From contig JALRFT010000125.1 in assembly GCA_023261915.1 (NCBI GenBank), forward strand, positions 1 to 11,403: a DNA stretch of 11,403 bases. The letters are read 5' to 3'. Numbering within the stretch: the stretch's first letter is position 1; every line of letters begins with the position of its first letter. Positions 1 through 6,495 of the stretch are shown here, piece after piece. The stretch is from Acidimicrobiales bacterium (lineage in GTDB: Bacteria > Actinomycetota > Acidimicrobiia > Acidimicrobiales > Acidimicrobilacustridaceae). The translations under genes and the position numbers were made by a program. Under the pieces are notes generated by a model, which was given only the letters and a program-made list of their open reading frames with translations, searched no databases and was not told the DNA's origin.

Positions 1-114
1 CTGCTGTTGCGCTTTTCTAGGCGCAAAACGGCCTTGATCATCGCGCACTGGCGCGACATCTTCGCCCTGTTCGGCAGCCTCAAACTGTTGCGCGAGGATT
101 TCGCGACGGTCTAG
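1..114 (+). CDS. C-terminal tail of an unidentified ORF (5' end outside window)
   Basis: Frame 1 is open from the first base to a TAG at 112-114 and gives 37 codons, beginning LLLRFSRRKTALIIAHWRD and ending LLREDFATV. I do not recognise the family. The peptide is basic and then hydrophobic/amphipathic, and no catalytic motif is visible. The DNA of 1-130 is about 58% GC by hand count, lower than the neighbouring gltB. It directly abuts the point where gltB stops resembling its family. An ORF ending about 16 bases before a breakpoint would fit the 3' end of a transposase gene close to an insertion-sequence terminus, but no inverted repeat can be confirmed with only one end in view. A chimeric contig end is equally possible. 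Confidence 0.4.
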   Translation: MLLRFSRRKTALIIAHWRDIFALFGSLKLLREDFATV

Positions 115-130
115 CTCTTCAGTTTCCGGT
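1..130. other. Foreign sequence joined to gltB at about 130/131 (breakpoint)
   Basis: Read on the minus strand, gltB codons match the family up to His984 (131-133). The next codons encode T, G, N and stop, where the family has a Lys followed by the rest of the FMN domain. The change is abrupt, without frameshift decay. The sequence 1-130 is lower in GC and carries the tail of an opposite-strand ORF. Candidate explanations are an insertion sequence within gltB, a genomic rearrangement, or a misassembled contig end. A target-site duplication cannot be tested because the other side lies outside the window. Confidence 0.6.
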
Positions 131-3082
131 GTGGCCGGGGAGTTGTCCCCCCTCACCGGGCTTGGCCCCCTGGGCCATCTTGATCTGCAGGTCGTCGGCG
201 TTGGTCAGGTAGTCGCTGGTGACCCCGAACCGTCCCGAGGCCACCTGCTTGATGGCACTGCGCTTGGAGTCCCCGTTGGGTAGCGGCACAAAACGCTCGG
301 GATCCTCGCCACCCTCACCGGTGTTGGACTTGCCGCCGATGCGGTTCATGGCGACCGCGAGCGTCTCGTGGGCTTCGGCCGAGATGGACCCATACGACAT
401 GGCCCCGGTGGAGAACCGCTTGTAGATGTCCTCGACCGACTCGACTTCCTCGATCGGCACCGGTGGGCGTTCCCCGAGGCGCAGGCGCAGCAGACCCCGC
501 AGGGTGGCGAGTTGCTCGGACTGGTTGTTGACCGCCTCGGTGTACTCCCGGAACACGTCGAAACGCTTCTCCCGGGTGGCGTGTTGCAACTTGTAGACGG
601 TCGTCGGGTTGAACAGGTGGTACTCGCCCTCCCGCCGCCACTGGTACTCACCGCCGACCTCGAGGGGACGGTGGGCGATCTCGGCTTCGTTGGGCAGGTG
701 GGCCCGCCGGTGCCGCATAGCGACCTCGGTGGCCACCTCTTCGATCCCGATACCACCGAGCCGGCTGACCGTGCCGCGGAAATACTCGTCGACGAGTTCG
801 TCGCCGAGGCCGACGGCTTCGAAGATCTGTGCTCCGGTGTAGGACGCCACCGTCGAGATGCCCATCTTGGACATCACCTTGAGGACGCCCTTGCTCCCAG
901 CCTTGACATAGTTCGCCGCTGCCTTGCCCGCCACGTAACCGGTGCCTTCATGGCCGGCGCGCCGCAGCGCGAGATCCTCAGTGGTCTCGAGAGCCAGATA
1001 CGGATTGACGGCGCCGGCGCCGTATCCGACGAGCAGGCAGAAGTGGTGCACCTCGCGGGCATCACCGGCCTCCACGATGAGACCGACCTGGGTGCGGGTC
1101 TTCTCGGCAATGAGGTGATGGTGCACGGCGGCGGTGGCCAACAGGGAGGGGATGGGCGCGAGCTCGGGGGTGGAGTGTCGGTCGGAGAGCACGATGAAGC
1201 TGACACCCTCGGCGATCGCTGCTGATGCCGACCGACGCAGATCCTCAATGGCGCGGGCCAGACCGGCACCACCCTCGGCCACGGGGTAGAGGCACGGGAG
1301 TACCCGGGTGGACCAGTCGGGCACGGCCGACTCGATGTTGACGATGGCCGCAAGCTCGTCGTCGGTAACCACCGGGCGGTTGACCAGCAGTTGGTGGCAC
1401 GACGACGGAGTGGGATCGAGGAGATTCCCCTCGGGCCCGAGGGTGCGGCCCAGTGCCGTGACGAGTTCCTCGCGGATGGCATCGAGCGGAGGGTTGGTGA
1501 CCTGGGCGAAGAGTTGGATGAAGTAGTCGAACAGCAGACGCGACCGGTCACTGAGCACTGCCAATGGCGTATCGGTGCCCATCGACCCGATCTCTTCGGC
1601 CCCGGTGCGGCCCATCGGCTCCACGATCAGCTTGAGTTCTTCGGTGGTGTACCCGAAGGTCTGCTGGGCGGTGAGCAGATCGAGGTCGCTCGCGGCCCGG
1701 GTGGCCGCGGCAGTTGCCGCAGCTGTGGGGTCCGCCTCGAGGACCCGCGACAACGGCACGAGTTGCTCGTCCAGCCACTGCTGATAGGGGTGCTCGTCGG
1801 CGAGTGCTCCCTTGATCTCGGCGTCATCGATGATGCGGCCGGCGCTGGTGTCAACGAGGAACATGCGGCCCGGCTGCAGGCGACCCTTGTGCACCACCTT
1901 GTGCGGGGCCACGTCGAGCACCCCCACCTCCGACGCCATCACCACGAGGTCGTCATCGGTGACCCAGTAGCGAGATGGGCGCAGACCGTTGCGGTCCAGA
2001 ACGGCACCGATGACCGTGCCATCGGTGAAGGCGATCGACGCTGGGCCGTCCCACGGCTCCATCAGCGACGAGTTGTACTGGTAAAAGGCGCGACGTCCGG
2101 GATCCATGTCGGCGTGGTTCTCCCACGCTTCGGGGATCATCATGAGCACGGCGTGGGGCAGGTCGTAGCCCCCGAGGTGCAGGATCTCGAGTGCCTCGTC
2201 GAAGGTGGCTGAGTCGCTGGCCCCCGGCGTGCAGATCGGGAAGATCCGTTCGAGGTCATCGCTCAACTCGGGTGCTGCCATGAGCGCTTCGCGGGCACGC
2301 ATCCAGTTGCGGTTGCCGGCCACGGTGTTGATCTCGCCGTTGTGGGCAACGAAACGGAATGGGTGGGCCAGTGGCCACGAGGGGAACGTGTTGGTGGAGA
2401 AGCGACTGTGGACCAATGCGAGAGCTGAGGTGACCCGTTCGTCGGTGAGGTCGGTGAAGAACGGGGCGAGCTGGTTGGTGGTGAGCATGCCCTTGTAGAC
2501 GAGGGTCCGACCCGACAGGCTCGGGAAGTAGACGCCACCATTGGCACTGAGCGGTCCGATCTCGTGTTCCATGCGCTTGCGGGCGATGTACGCCCGGCGC
2601 TCAAGGGCGATGCCGTCAAGGTCCTCTCCGGCGAGGAACACCTGCCGGAACGACGGGAGCGTGGCCATGGCGGTGGTCCCGATCATCGAGGGGTCGTGAG
2701 GGACTTCCCGCCACCCCAGCACCCTCAGGCCCTCACTGGCCGCCACCTTGCCCACGAGCGACGCAACCTCATCGGCGTGCTCGGGGGCCCGGGGCAAAAA
2801 GGCAATGCCGGTGACGTAGGAGCCGGCGGGCGGCAGATCGAACTCGACGACGTCGCGCAGGAAGCTGTCCGGCACCTGCATGAGAAGCCCGGCACCGTCG
2901 CCGGTGTTGACCTCGGCGCCCTGGGCCCCCCGGTGCTCCATGTTGCACAGCGCCCCGATGCCCATCTGGACGATGCCGTGACTGCGACGACCCTTCATGT
3001 CCACGATGAAGTTGACGCCGCAGGCGTCGTGCTCAAATTCGGGGCGGTAGAGGCCGAAGGGCCCGGGAAACTCGGTCGTCAT
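119..3082 (-). CDS. gltB: Glutamate synthase (GOGAT) large subunit, truncated at the C-terminus
   Basis: The enzyme transfers the amide nitrogen of glutamine to 2-oxoglutarate to give two glutamates in the cytoplasmic GS-GOGAT pathway. The start is ATG 3082 with an AGGA ribosome site 6 bases upstream. A short propeptide precedes HDACGVNF, where Cys21 would be the N-terminal nucleophile of the class II glutamine amidotransferase domain (residues 21 to about 430). The [14 protein letters not shown] and [12 protein letters not shown] motifs belong to that domain. A central linking domain follows (about 480-770). The FMN-binding synthase domain begins near residue 890 ([12 protein letters not shown]) and includes [11 protein letters not shown] at 945 and [12 protein letters not shown] ending at 984. 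The family continues from there for roughly 500 residues, with the rest of the FMN barrel, the 3Fe-4S cysteines and the GXGXG beta-helix. Here only TGN and a TGA follow, so the product would be inactive as a synthase. Identity is certain; whether the truncation is biological is not. Confidence 0.93.
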   Translation of the reverse strand: MTTEFPGPFGLYRPEFEHDACGVNFIVDMKGRRSHGIVQMGIGALCNMEHRGAQGAEVNTGDGAGLLMQVPDSFLRDVVEFDLPPAGSYVTGIAFLPRAPEHADEVASLVGKVAASEGLRVLGWREVPHDPSMIGTTAMATLPSFRQVFLAGEDLDGIALERRAYIARKRMEHEIGPLSANGGVYFPSLSGRTLVYKGMLTTNQLAPFFTDLTDERVTSALALVHSRFSTNTFPSWPLAHPFRFVAHNGEINTVAGNRNWMRAREALMAAPELSDDLERIFPICTPGASDSATFDEALEILHLGGYDLPHAVLMMIPEAWENHADMDPGRRAFYQYNSSLMEPWDGPASIAFTDGTVIGAVLDRNGLRPSRYWVTDDDLVVMASEVGVLDVAPHKVVHKGRLQPGRMFLVDTSAGRIIDDAEIKGALADEHPYQQWLDEQLVPLSRVLEADPTAAATAAATRAASDLDLLTAQQTFGYTTEELKLIVEPMGRTGAEEIGSMGTDTPLAVLSDRSRLLFDYFIQLFAQVTNPPLDAIREELVTALGRTLGPEGNLLDPTPSSCHQLLVNRPVVTDDELAAIVNIESAVPDWSTRVLPCLYPVAEGGAGLARAIEDLRRSASAAIAEGVSFIVLSDRHSTPELAPIPSLLATAAVHHHLIAEKTRTQVGLIVEAGDAREVHHFCLLVGYGAGAVNPYLALETTEDLALRRAGHEGTGYVAGKAAANYVKAGSKGVLKVMSKMGISTVASYTGAQIFEAVGLGDELVDEYFRGTVSRLGGIGIEEVATEVAMRHRRAHLPNEAEIAHRPLEVGGEYQWRREGEYHLFNPTTVYKLQHATREKRFDVFREYTEAVNNQSEQLATLRGLLRLRLGERPPVPIEEVESVEDIYKRFSTGAMSYGSISAEAHETLAVAMNRIGGKSNTGEGGEDPERFVPLPNGDSKRSAIKQVASGRFGVTSDYLTNADDLQIKMAQGAKPGEGGQLPGHTGN

Positions 3083-3101
3083 CAGGGTTCCTGGCGATCG
3101 T

Positions 3102-3119
3102 GTCCTGCGGGAGCAGGAC
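3102..3119 (-). promoter_or_regulatory. Hairpin in the probable 5' leader of gltB
   Basis: GTCCTGC (3102-3108) and GCAGGAC (3113-3119) form a perfect 7-bp inverted repeat around a 4-base loop. It ends 20 bases upstream of the gltB ATG at 3082. It could be a leader-RNA hairpin or a dyad operator. Its position between the candidate promoter and the ribosome site is suggestive, but no known regulator motif is recognised and no function is claimed. Confidence 0.4.
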
Positions 3120-3160
3120 GGTTATGCGGTTACCGGGACGACGTTGGCCCGAGCCCTGAA

Positions 3161-3166
3161 ATCCTA
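3161..3166 (-). promoter_or_regulatory. Candidate -10 box for gltB
   Basis: On the minus strand 3166-3161 reads TAGGAT, which fits the TANNNT pattern of actinobacterial -10 elements. Transcription would start near 3153 and give a leader of about 70 bases containing the 3102-3119 hairpin. A -35 element is not convincing; TTCGGC at 3191-3186 is 19 bases upstream. This is a weak call. Confidence 0.25.
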
Positions 3167-3259
3167 CCCGCCCACCGGCTCTGACGCCGAACCGGAAATC
3201 CCCCTGCTCGGGCGGCCCTCGGGAGGCAGGAGTGTCCCCCATTCGGCCGGGGAGGGGGA

Positions 3260-3265
3260 TACGAT
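3260..3265 (+). promoter_or_regulatory. Candidate -10 box of the structured RNA
   Basis: TACGAT at 3260-3265 fits the TANNNT pattern and would place the transcript start near 3272, just before the ribosome-site-like stretch at 3278. No good -35 hexamer is seen upstream in the C- and G-rich run 3233-3258. The same hexamer occurs upstream of the next gene (3576-3581). Confidence 0.4.
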
Positions 3266-3277
3266 CGCTTTCACCAG

Positions 3278-3293
3278 AGAAGGGAGGTGGTCC
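3278..3293 (+). promoter_or_regulatory. Extended Shine-Dalgarno-like site complementary to the 16S rRNA 3' tail
   Basis: The 16 bases AGAAGGGAGGTGGTCC can pair along their full length with the usual bacterial 16S tail GGATCACCTCCTTTCT, with 14 Watson-Crick pairs and 2 G-U wobbles. Ordinary ribosome sites in this window show only 4-6 bases of match. The site lies 5 bases before ATG 3299, and its GGAGGTGG core is repeated exactly at 3331-3338. The same bases take part in P1 of the predicted RNA, so ribosome pairing and folding would compete. Confidence 0.55.
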
Positions 3294-3298
3294 AACTC

Positions 3299-3349
3299 AT
3301 GAATGACGCAAGCGCTAGTTGTGGGACCCTGGAGGTGGCTGGCCGCTGA
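3299..3349 (+). CDS. 16-codon mini-ORF within the structured RNA
   Basis: ATG 3299 to TGA 3347-3349 encodes MNDASASCGTLEVAGR. The GGAGG core of the strong ribosome site (3283-3287) lies 11 bases upstream of the ATG. The stop codon forms the whole 3-base loop of hairpin P3 (3342-3346 with 3350-3354). The peptide has no hydrophobic segment or known leader-peptide signature such as repeated regulatory codons. It may be a translated leader that remodels the RNA. Alternatively the start-like context may be structural and never translated. This is too short to support by composition. Confidence 0.3.
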   Translation: MNDASASCGTLEVAGR

Positions 3350-3466
3350 GCGGCAGTCGGACCCTTGGTGGAATCCAACCACGCCACCGCTTCGCTGGGT
3401 TGCCGGGTCATGGTCCCTCCCGGTAGTAGAGGACCCACGGGGTGATACTCGACAGATTGTTTGGTT

Positions 3467-3494
3467 CGGGGGCGGGTCGCAAGACCCGCCCCCG
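3467..3494 (+). terminator. Strong GC hairpin, probable terminator of the structured RNA
   Basis: CGGGGGCGGGTC (3467-3478) and GACCCGCCCCCG (3483-3494) form a perfect 12-bp stem closed by a GCAA (GNRA) tetraloop. No T-tract follows, which is common for actinobacterial terminators but lowers certainty. The stem is symmetric and could act on either strand, although the gltB promoter region lies well to its left. An overlapping hairpin, CCCCCGG 3489-3495 with CCGGGGG 3502-3508, would exclude it. Confidence 0.55.
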
Positions 3495-3575
3495 GCCGCG
3501 TCCGGGGGTAGGCGTCCCACCGGCGCCGGACCATGCCCGGATTGGTGCCGCTCCGTCGCAAGCCAGTCCAGTCGG

Positions 3576-3581
3576 TACGAT
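3576..3581 (+). promoter_or_regulatory. Candidate -10 box of the DUF808 gene
   Basis: TACGAT at 3576-3581 would start transcription near 3588 and give a short leader of about 17 bases. The leader carries the ribosome site GGGAGG at 3594-3599. No convincing -35 hexamer is seen at 15-18 bases upstream. It lies after the 3467-3494 hairpin, so the gene probably has its own promoter. Confidence 0.35.
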
Positions 3582-3604
3582 CCGTGACGACCCGGGAGGT
3601 GGTT

Positions 3605-4537
3605 GTGGCCAGCGGCCTGTTCAGTTTGCTCGATGATGTCGCCGCTCTGGCCAAGTTGGCGGCTTCGTCCATCGACGATGTCGGGGCCGCTGCGGCCCGT
3701 GCCAGCGTGAAGGCTGCCGGGGTGGTCGTCGACGATACGGCGGTTACCCCCGCCTACGTCAGGGGTCTCGCTGCTGATCGCGAACTCCCCATCATCAGGC
3801 GGCTGGCGTGGGGCTCATTGCGCAACAAGGTGTTGTTCATCCTGCCCGCCGCACTGGTACTCAGTGTTGTGCTGCCCGTGGCCGTTGAGGTCATCCTGCT
3901 CGCCGGTGGCGGGTACCTTGCCTACGAGGGCGCCCACAAGCTCTTGCACCTCCGCCACGCCGGCGGCCACCACAAGGAGGCGGCGGCACCCAGCGAAGAG
4001 GAGGTGGTGCGTAGCGCACTGCGTACCGACGTCATCTTGTCGGCCGAGATCATGGTGATCGCCCTCAAGGACGTCCTCAACGAAGGAATCGTCGCCCGTG
4101 CCGCCATCTTGTTGGTTGTGGCGCTCATCGTCACCGTTGGCGTCTATGGCGTTGTGGCCCTCCTCGTCAAGGGCGACGACCTCGGACTCGCCCTCGCCGG
4201 TCGCTCGGGTCGAGTGTTGCCCGCTATCGGTCGCATCATGGTGCGGGCCATGCCGAAGATCGTGTCGGTACTCGGACTCGTTGGCATGGTCGCCATGTTG
4301 TGGGTCGGAGGACACATCGTGATCGCCGGTCTCGACGCCCTGGGTTGGAGCGGGCCGGTGGATCTGTTGCACGCGGTTGCGGATCCGACAGCGTCGGTTC
4401 CGGCCGTGGGAGGGGTGCTGGCGTGGCTGGTGGACACGCTGGTGTCCGCCGCCGTGGGACTCGGCATCGGTCTTGGCATTGTCGGCGTGGTGACGCTGGT
4501 CAAGCGTCGCTCACATGGAGCACGAGTACCCGCCTAG
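3605..4537 (+). CDS. yedI: DUF808 (YedI-like) inner-membrane protein
   Basis: A 310-residue multi-pass membrane protein of the DUF808 family, whose E. coli member is YedI at about 305 residues. The molecular function of the family is not established. Family hallmarks are the N-terminal ASGLFSLLDDVAALAKLAA (2-20), VVDDTAVTPAYVRGLAADRELPII (41-64, counted from the GTG) and WGSLRNK (69-75). Hydrophobic segments lie near 76-103, 165-188, 218-242 and 268-298, with a His/Glu-rich soluble loop near 113-137. I chose GTG 3605 because GGGAGG at 3594-3599 precedes it by 5 bases and the family's conserved N-terminus begins immediately after. The in-frame ATG 3533 adds 24 residues without family character and has no ribosome site. 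The stop interlocks with that of the convergent kup gene. Confidence 0.88.
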   Translation: MASGLFSLLDDVAALAKLAASSIDDVGAAAARASVKAAGVVVDDTAVTPAYVRGLAADRELPIIRRLAWGSLRNKVLFILPAALVLSVVLPVAVEVILLAGGGYLAYEGAHKLLHLRHAGGHHKEAAAPSEEEVVRSALRTDVILSAEIMVIALKDVLNEGIVARAAILLVVALIVTVGVYGVVALLVKGDDLGLALAGRSGRVLPAIGRIMVRAMPKIVSVLGLVGMVAMLWVGGHIVIAGLDALGWSGPVDLLHAVADPTASVPAVGGVLAWLVDTLVSAAVGLGIGLGIVGVVTLVKRRSHGARVPA

Positions 4538-6480
4538 AGCTCGACAGTGCTGCCTACGGACATCACTTTGTCGGTCGGCAGCTCGAACCAGCGTTCCGCT
4601 GGTGTGGCATTGCGGTGCATCATGGCGAACAGGCGTTCACGCCACATCGACATACCTTCGCGGTGGGTGACGAGGAGCCGTTCGGATCCGACGAAGAAGG
4701 TGGTCTCGGGGTCGGAGAGCAACTCGAGTGTCCCGGCGTCACCTTGGGTGAGGCCGACGGGAACGTTCACCTTTTCCATGAACCCGTAGCGCATCTTCAC
4801 CTGCCAGGCGCCGTACCCGAGGGACGTGACCTCGGTCCGCTTGGACGAATCCACCACCGGGATGTCCTCGGTCAGCACGGACAGGAACACGAGCCGCTCG
4901 TGCATGACACCGTTGTGCTGCTCGTTCTTGATCAGCGCGTGAGGTACCGAACCAGAGAGCGAGAACAGGTACACCGCTGTGCCGGGGACCCGGGGGGTGT
5001 CGTCATGCTTGGCGAGGAAGCGGGTGAGCGACACCCGGCCCCGGTGGATGCGTTCGGCAAGGATTTCGCGTCCGTGACGCCACGTGGTCATGGCCGTGAA
5101 CACCAGGCCAGCGAGGAGAACGGGGAACCAGCCGCCGGCGAAGAACTTCAACAGGTTCGAGCTGAAGAAGGCGAGATCAATGACGAGGAACACGCCGCAG
5201 AGCGCCATCACAGGTATCCGGGGCCAGCGGAAGGTCGCAGTCGCCACTCGGTAGAAGAGCAGGGTGGTGATGAGCATGGTGGCTGTGACCGCCAGGCCGT
5301 ACGCCGCGGCCAGGTTGGCCGAGGTCCGGAAGGCGAGCACGAGGCCCACGCACGCCGCGAGCAGCCCCCAGTTGAAGGCCGGGACGTAGATCTGGCCCTG
5401 CGCCTCGGCTGATGTGTGGCGAATGCGGACTCGTGGCAGCCAACCCATGGCAGTGGCCTGCATCGTGAGTGAGAACACCCCGGTGATGAGGGCCTGGGAG
5501 GCGATGACCGTGGCGAAGGTGGCCAACACCGTCAGTGGCAGGACCCCCCAGTCGGGAGCCATGGAGTAGAAGGGCTGCTCGGCGGCACTCGGATCACTGA
5601 TGAGCAGCGCGCCCTGACCGAAGTAACACAGCAGGAGCCCGGGCAGGACCAGACCGTACCAACCGATCACAATTGATCGACGACCGAAGTGGCCCATGTC
5701 GGCGTAGAGGGCTTCGCCACCGGTGACGACGAGGAACAACGAACCCAGGGCCACGAATCCCGTGAAGGCATTGTCGGCGAAGAACCGGAAACCCCACACT
5801 GGGTTCAAGGCACTGAACACCCCCGGGTCATCAGCGATGTGGCTGATGCCGAGGACGCCGAGGGTGACGAACCAGATCACCATGACCGGGCCGAACAGCC
5901 GCCCCACCGTGTGGGTGCCGCGTCGTTGCAATGAGAACAAACCCACGAGAATCACGACCGAAATCGGGATGATCCAACCTTCCAGTGAGGGTTGGGCAAC
6001 CCCGAGACCCTCGACGGCCGACAGCACGCTGATGGCTGGGGTGATGGCCCCATCGCCGTAGAGCATGGCGGTGCCGAACGCCCCGAACAGCACCAGCACC
6101 CATGGCCAGTTCCGACCCCGTTTGAACGGGATCAACGCCGAGAGCGCCAGGATGCCACCCTCCCCGCGATTGGATGCTCGCATCACGAACATCAGGTACT
6201 TCACGGTGATGACGAGCATCAGTGACCAGAACACGAGTGACAAGATGCCCAGCACGTTGGTCTCGGTCGGCTCGACGTGGGCGAGGTGGAAGGTCTCGCG
6301 CATGGCGTAGAGCGGTGAGGTTCCGATGTCACCGAAGACCACACCGAGGGCAGCGAGGGCGAGGGTGGCGGTGCGGGTTGAGTGTGCCGAGCCGCTTGCG
6401 ATCACCGGACTGTCTGGTGGGGGCTCAGAGCCACTTGGCTGCACCTCGCCAACATACGCCCGCCGGGAGCGCAATGTCAT
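4534..6480 (-). CDS. kup: Kup-family low-affinity potassium uptake transporter
   Basis: A 648-residue K+ (probably K+/H+ symport) transporter of the KUP/HAK/KT family in the cytoplasmic membrane. E. coli Kup has 622 residues. After about 36 polar residues comes the first membrane segment with the signature GDIGTSPLYA (50-59). RASNRGEGGILALSAL (101-116) follows, and then about ten further hydrophobic segments to near residue 475. The hydrophilic C-terminal domain has the Kup-typical VPHALIKNEQHN and MHERLVFLSVLTED stretches. ATG 6480 is the furthest start but has no clear ribosome site. It begins 15 bases after the stop of the acyl-CoA synthetase, so translation may be coupled or may begin at an internal codon such as GTG for residue 13 or 26. 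The longer-than-usual N-terminus leaves the start uncertain; the family identity is not in doubt. Confidence 0.94.
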   Translation of the reverse strand: MTLRSRRAYVGEVQPSGSEPPPDSPVIASGSAHSTRTATLALAALGVVFGDIGTSPLYAMRETFHLAHVEPTETNVLGILSLVFWSLMLVITVKYLMFVMRASNRGEGGILALSALIPFKRGRNWPWVLVLFGAFGTAMLYGDGAITPAISVLSAVEGLGVAQPSLEGWIIPISVVILVGLFSLQRRGTHTVGRLFGPVMVIWFVTLGVLGISHIADDPGVFSALNPVWGFRFFADNAFTGFVALGSLFLVVTGGEALYADMGHFGRRSIVIGWYGLVLPGLLLCYFGQGALLISDPSAAEQPFYSMAPDWGVLPLTVLATFATVIASQALITGVFSLTMQATAMGWLPRVRIRHTSAEAQGQIYVPAFNWGLLAACVGLVLAFRTSANLAAAYGLAVTATMLITTLLFYRVATATFRWPRIPVMALCGVFLVIDLAFFSSNLLKFFAGGWFPVLLAGLVFTAMTTWRHGREILAERIHRGRVSLTRFLAKHDDTPRVPGTAVYLFSLSGSVPHALIKNEQHNGVMHERLVFLSVLTEDIPVVDSSKRTEVTSLGYGAWQVKMRYGFMEKVNVPVGLTQGDAGTLELLSDPETTFFVGSERLLVTHREGMSMWRERLFAMMHRNATPAERWFELPTDKVMSVGSTVEL

Positions 6481-6495
6481 GTTTGGCGGGTCAGT

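Larger units (their letters stand above)
3272..3440 (+). ncRNA. Structured RNA, possibly raiA-class
   Basis: The sequence folds into nested helices. P1 is GGTCC 3289-3293 with GGACC 3431-3435, extended by 3287-3288 with 3437-3438 across a bulged C. P2 is GGGACC 3323-3328 with GGTCCC 3412-3417. P3 is the hairpin 3339-3346/3350-3356 with a UGA loop. P4 is GACCC 3360-3364 with GGGTC 3405-3409. P5 is CAACC 3376-3380 with GGTTG 3398-3402. GGGA 3282-3285 can also pair with TCCC 3418-3421, crossing P1 as a pseudoknot. An upstream -10 box and a downstream hairpin frame it as its own transcript. The 5' GGGAGGTGGTCC, the second GGAGGTGG at 3331 and the overall size resemble my recollection of raiA RNAs, a class of unknown mechanism in Actinobacteria and Firmicutes. 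That class assignment is unverified and could be wrong. A coding-only explanation is unlikely, because the only ORF spans 51 bases. The exact 3' end is not determined and could extend to 3494. Confidence 0.55.
3083..3604. other. 522-base intergenic region holding a structured RNA gene
   Basis: This is the only gap longer than 300 bases. From left to right it holds the gltB leader and candidate promoter (3083 to about 3170), then about 90 bases with nothing recognised (3170-3259). A plus-strand -10 box and a structured RNA with a mini-ORF follow (3260-3440), then a strong GC hairpin (3467-3494). A perfect 10-base palindrome CCGGCGCCGG lies at 3520-3529. Last come the -10 box and ribosome site of the DUF808 gene (3576-3604). 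No protein-coding gene longer than the 16-codon mini-ORF is convincing. Confidence 0.6.

Noticed and set aside
1391..2212. Plus-strand 273-codon ORF (and 368-1225) inside gltB
   Set aside because: It lies antisense to a gene with full family conservation. The translation is low-complexity G/R/H/V-rich, as expected from the complementary strand of GC-rich codons.
3520..3529. Palindrome CCGGCGCCGG as an operator
   Set aside because: It is perfect but made only of G and C. Such 10-mers are common by chance here, and no regulator motif matches.
3303..3587. Plus-strand 94-codon ORF (and the minus-strand ORFs 3164-3520 and 3271-3672) over the intergenic region
   Set aside because: The translations are Trp/Pro/Arg-rich with no family character and run straight through the hairpins. 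RNA structure explains the region better.
3533..3604. DUF808 start at ATG 3533
   Set aside because: It adds 24 residues not seen in the family. GTG 3605 has GGGAGG 5 bases upstream and leads straight into the conserved N-terminus.
4300..5412. Plus-strand 370-codon ORF over the 3' part of kup
   Set aside because: It is the complement of conserved Kup codons. The composition is rich in R, G, E and H, with no recognisable domain.
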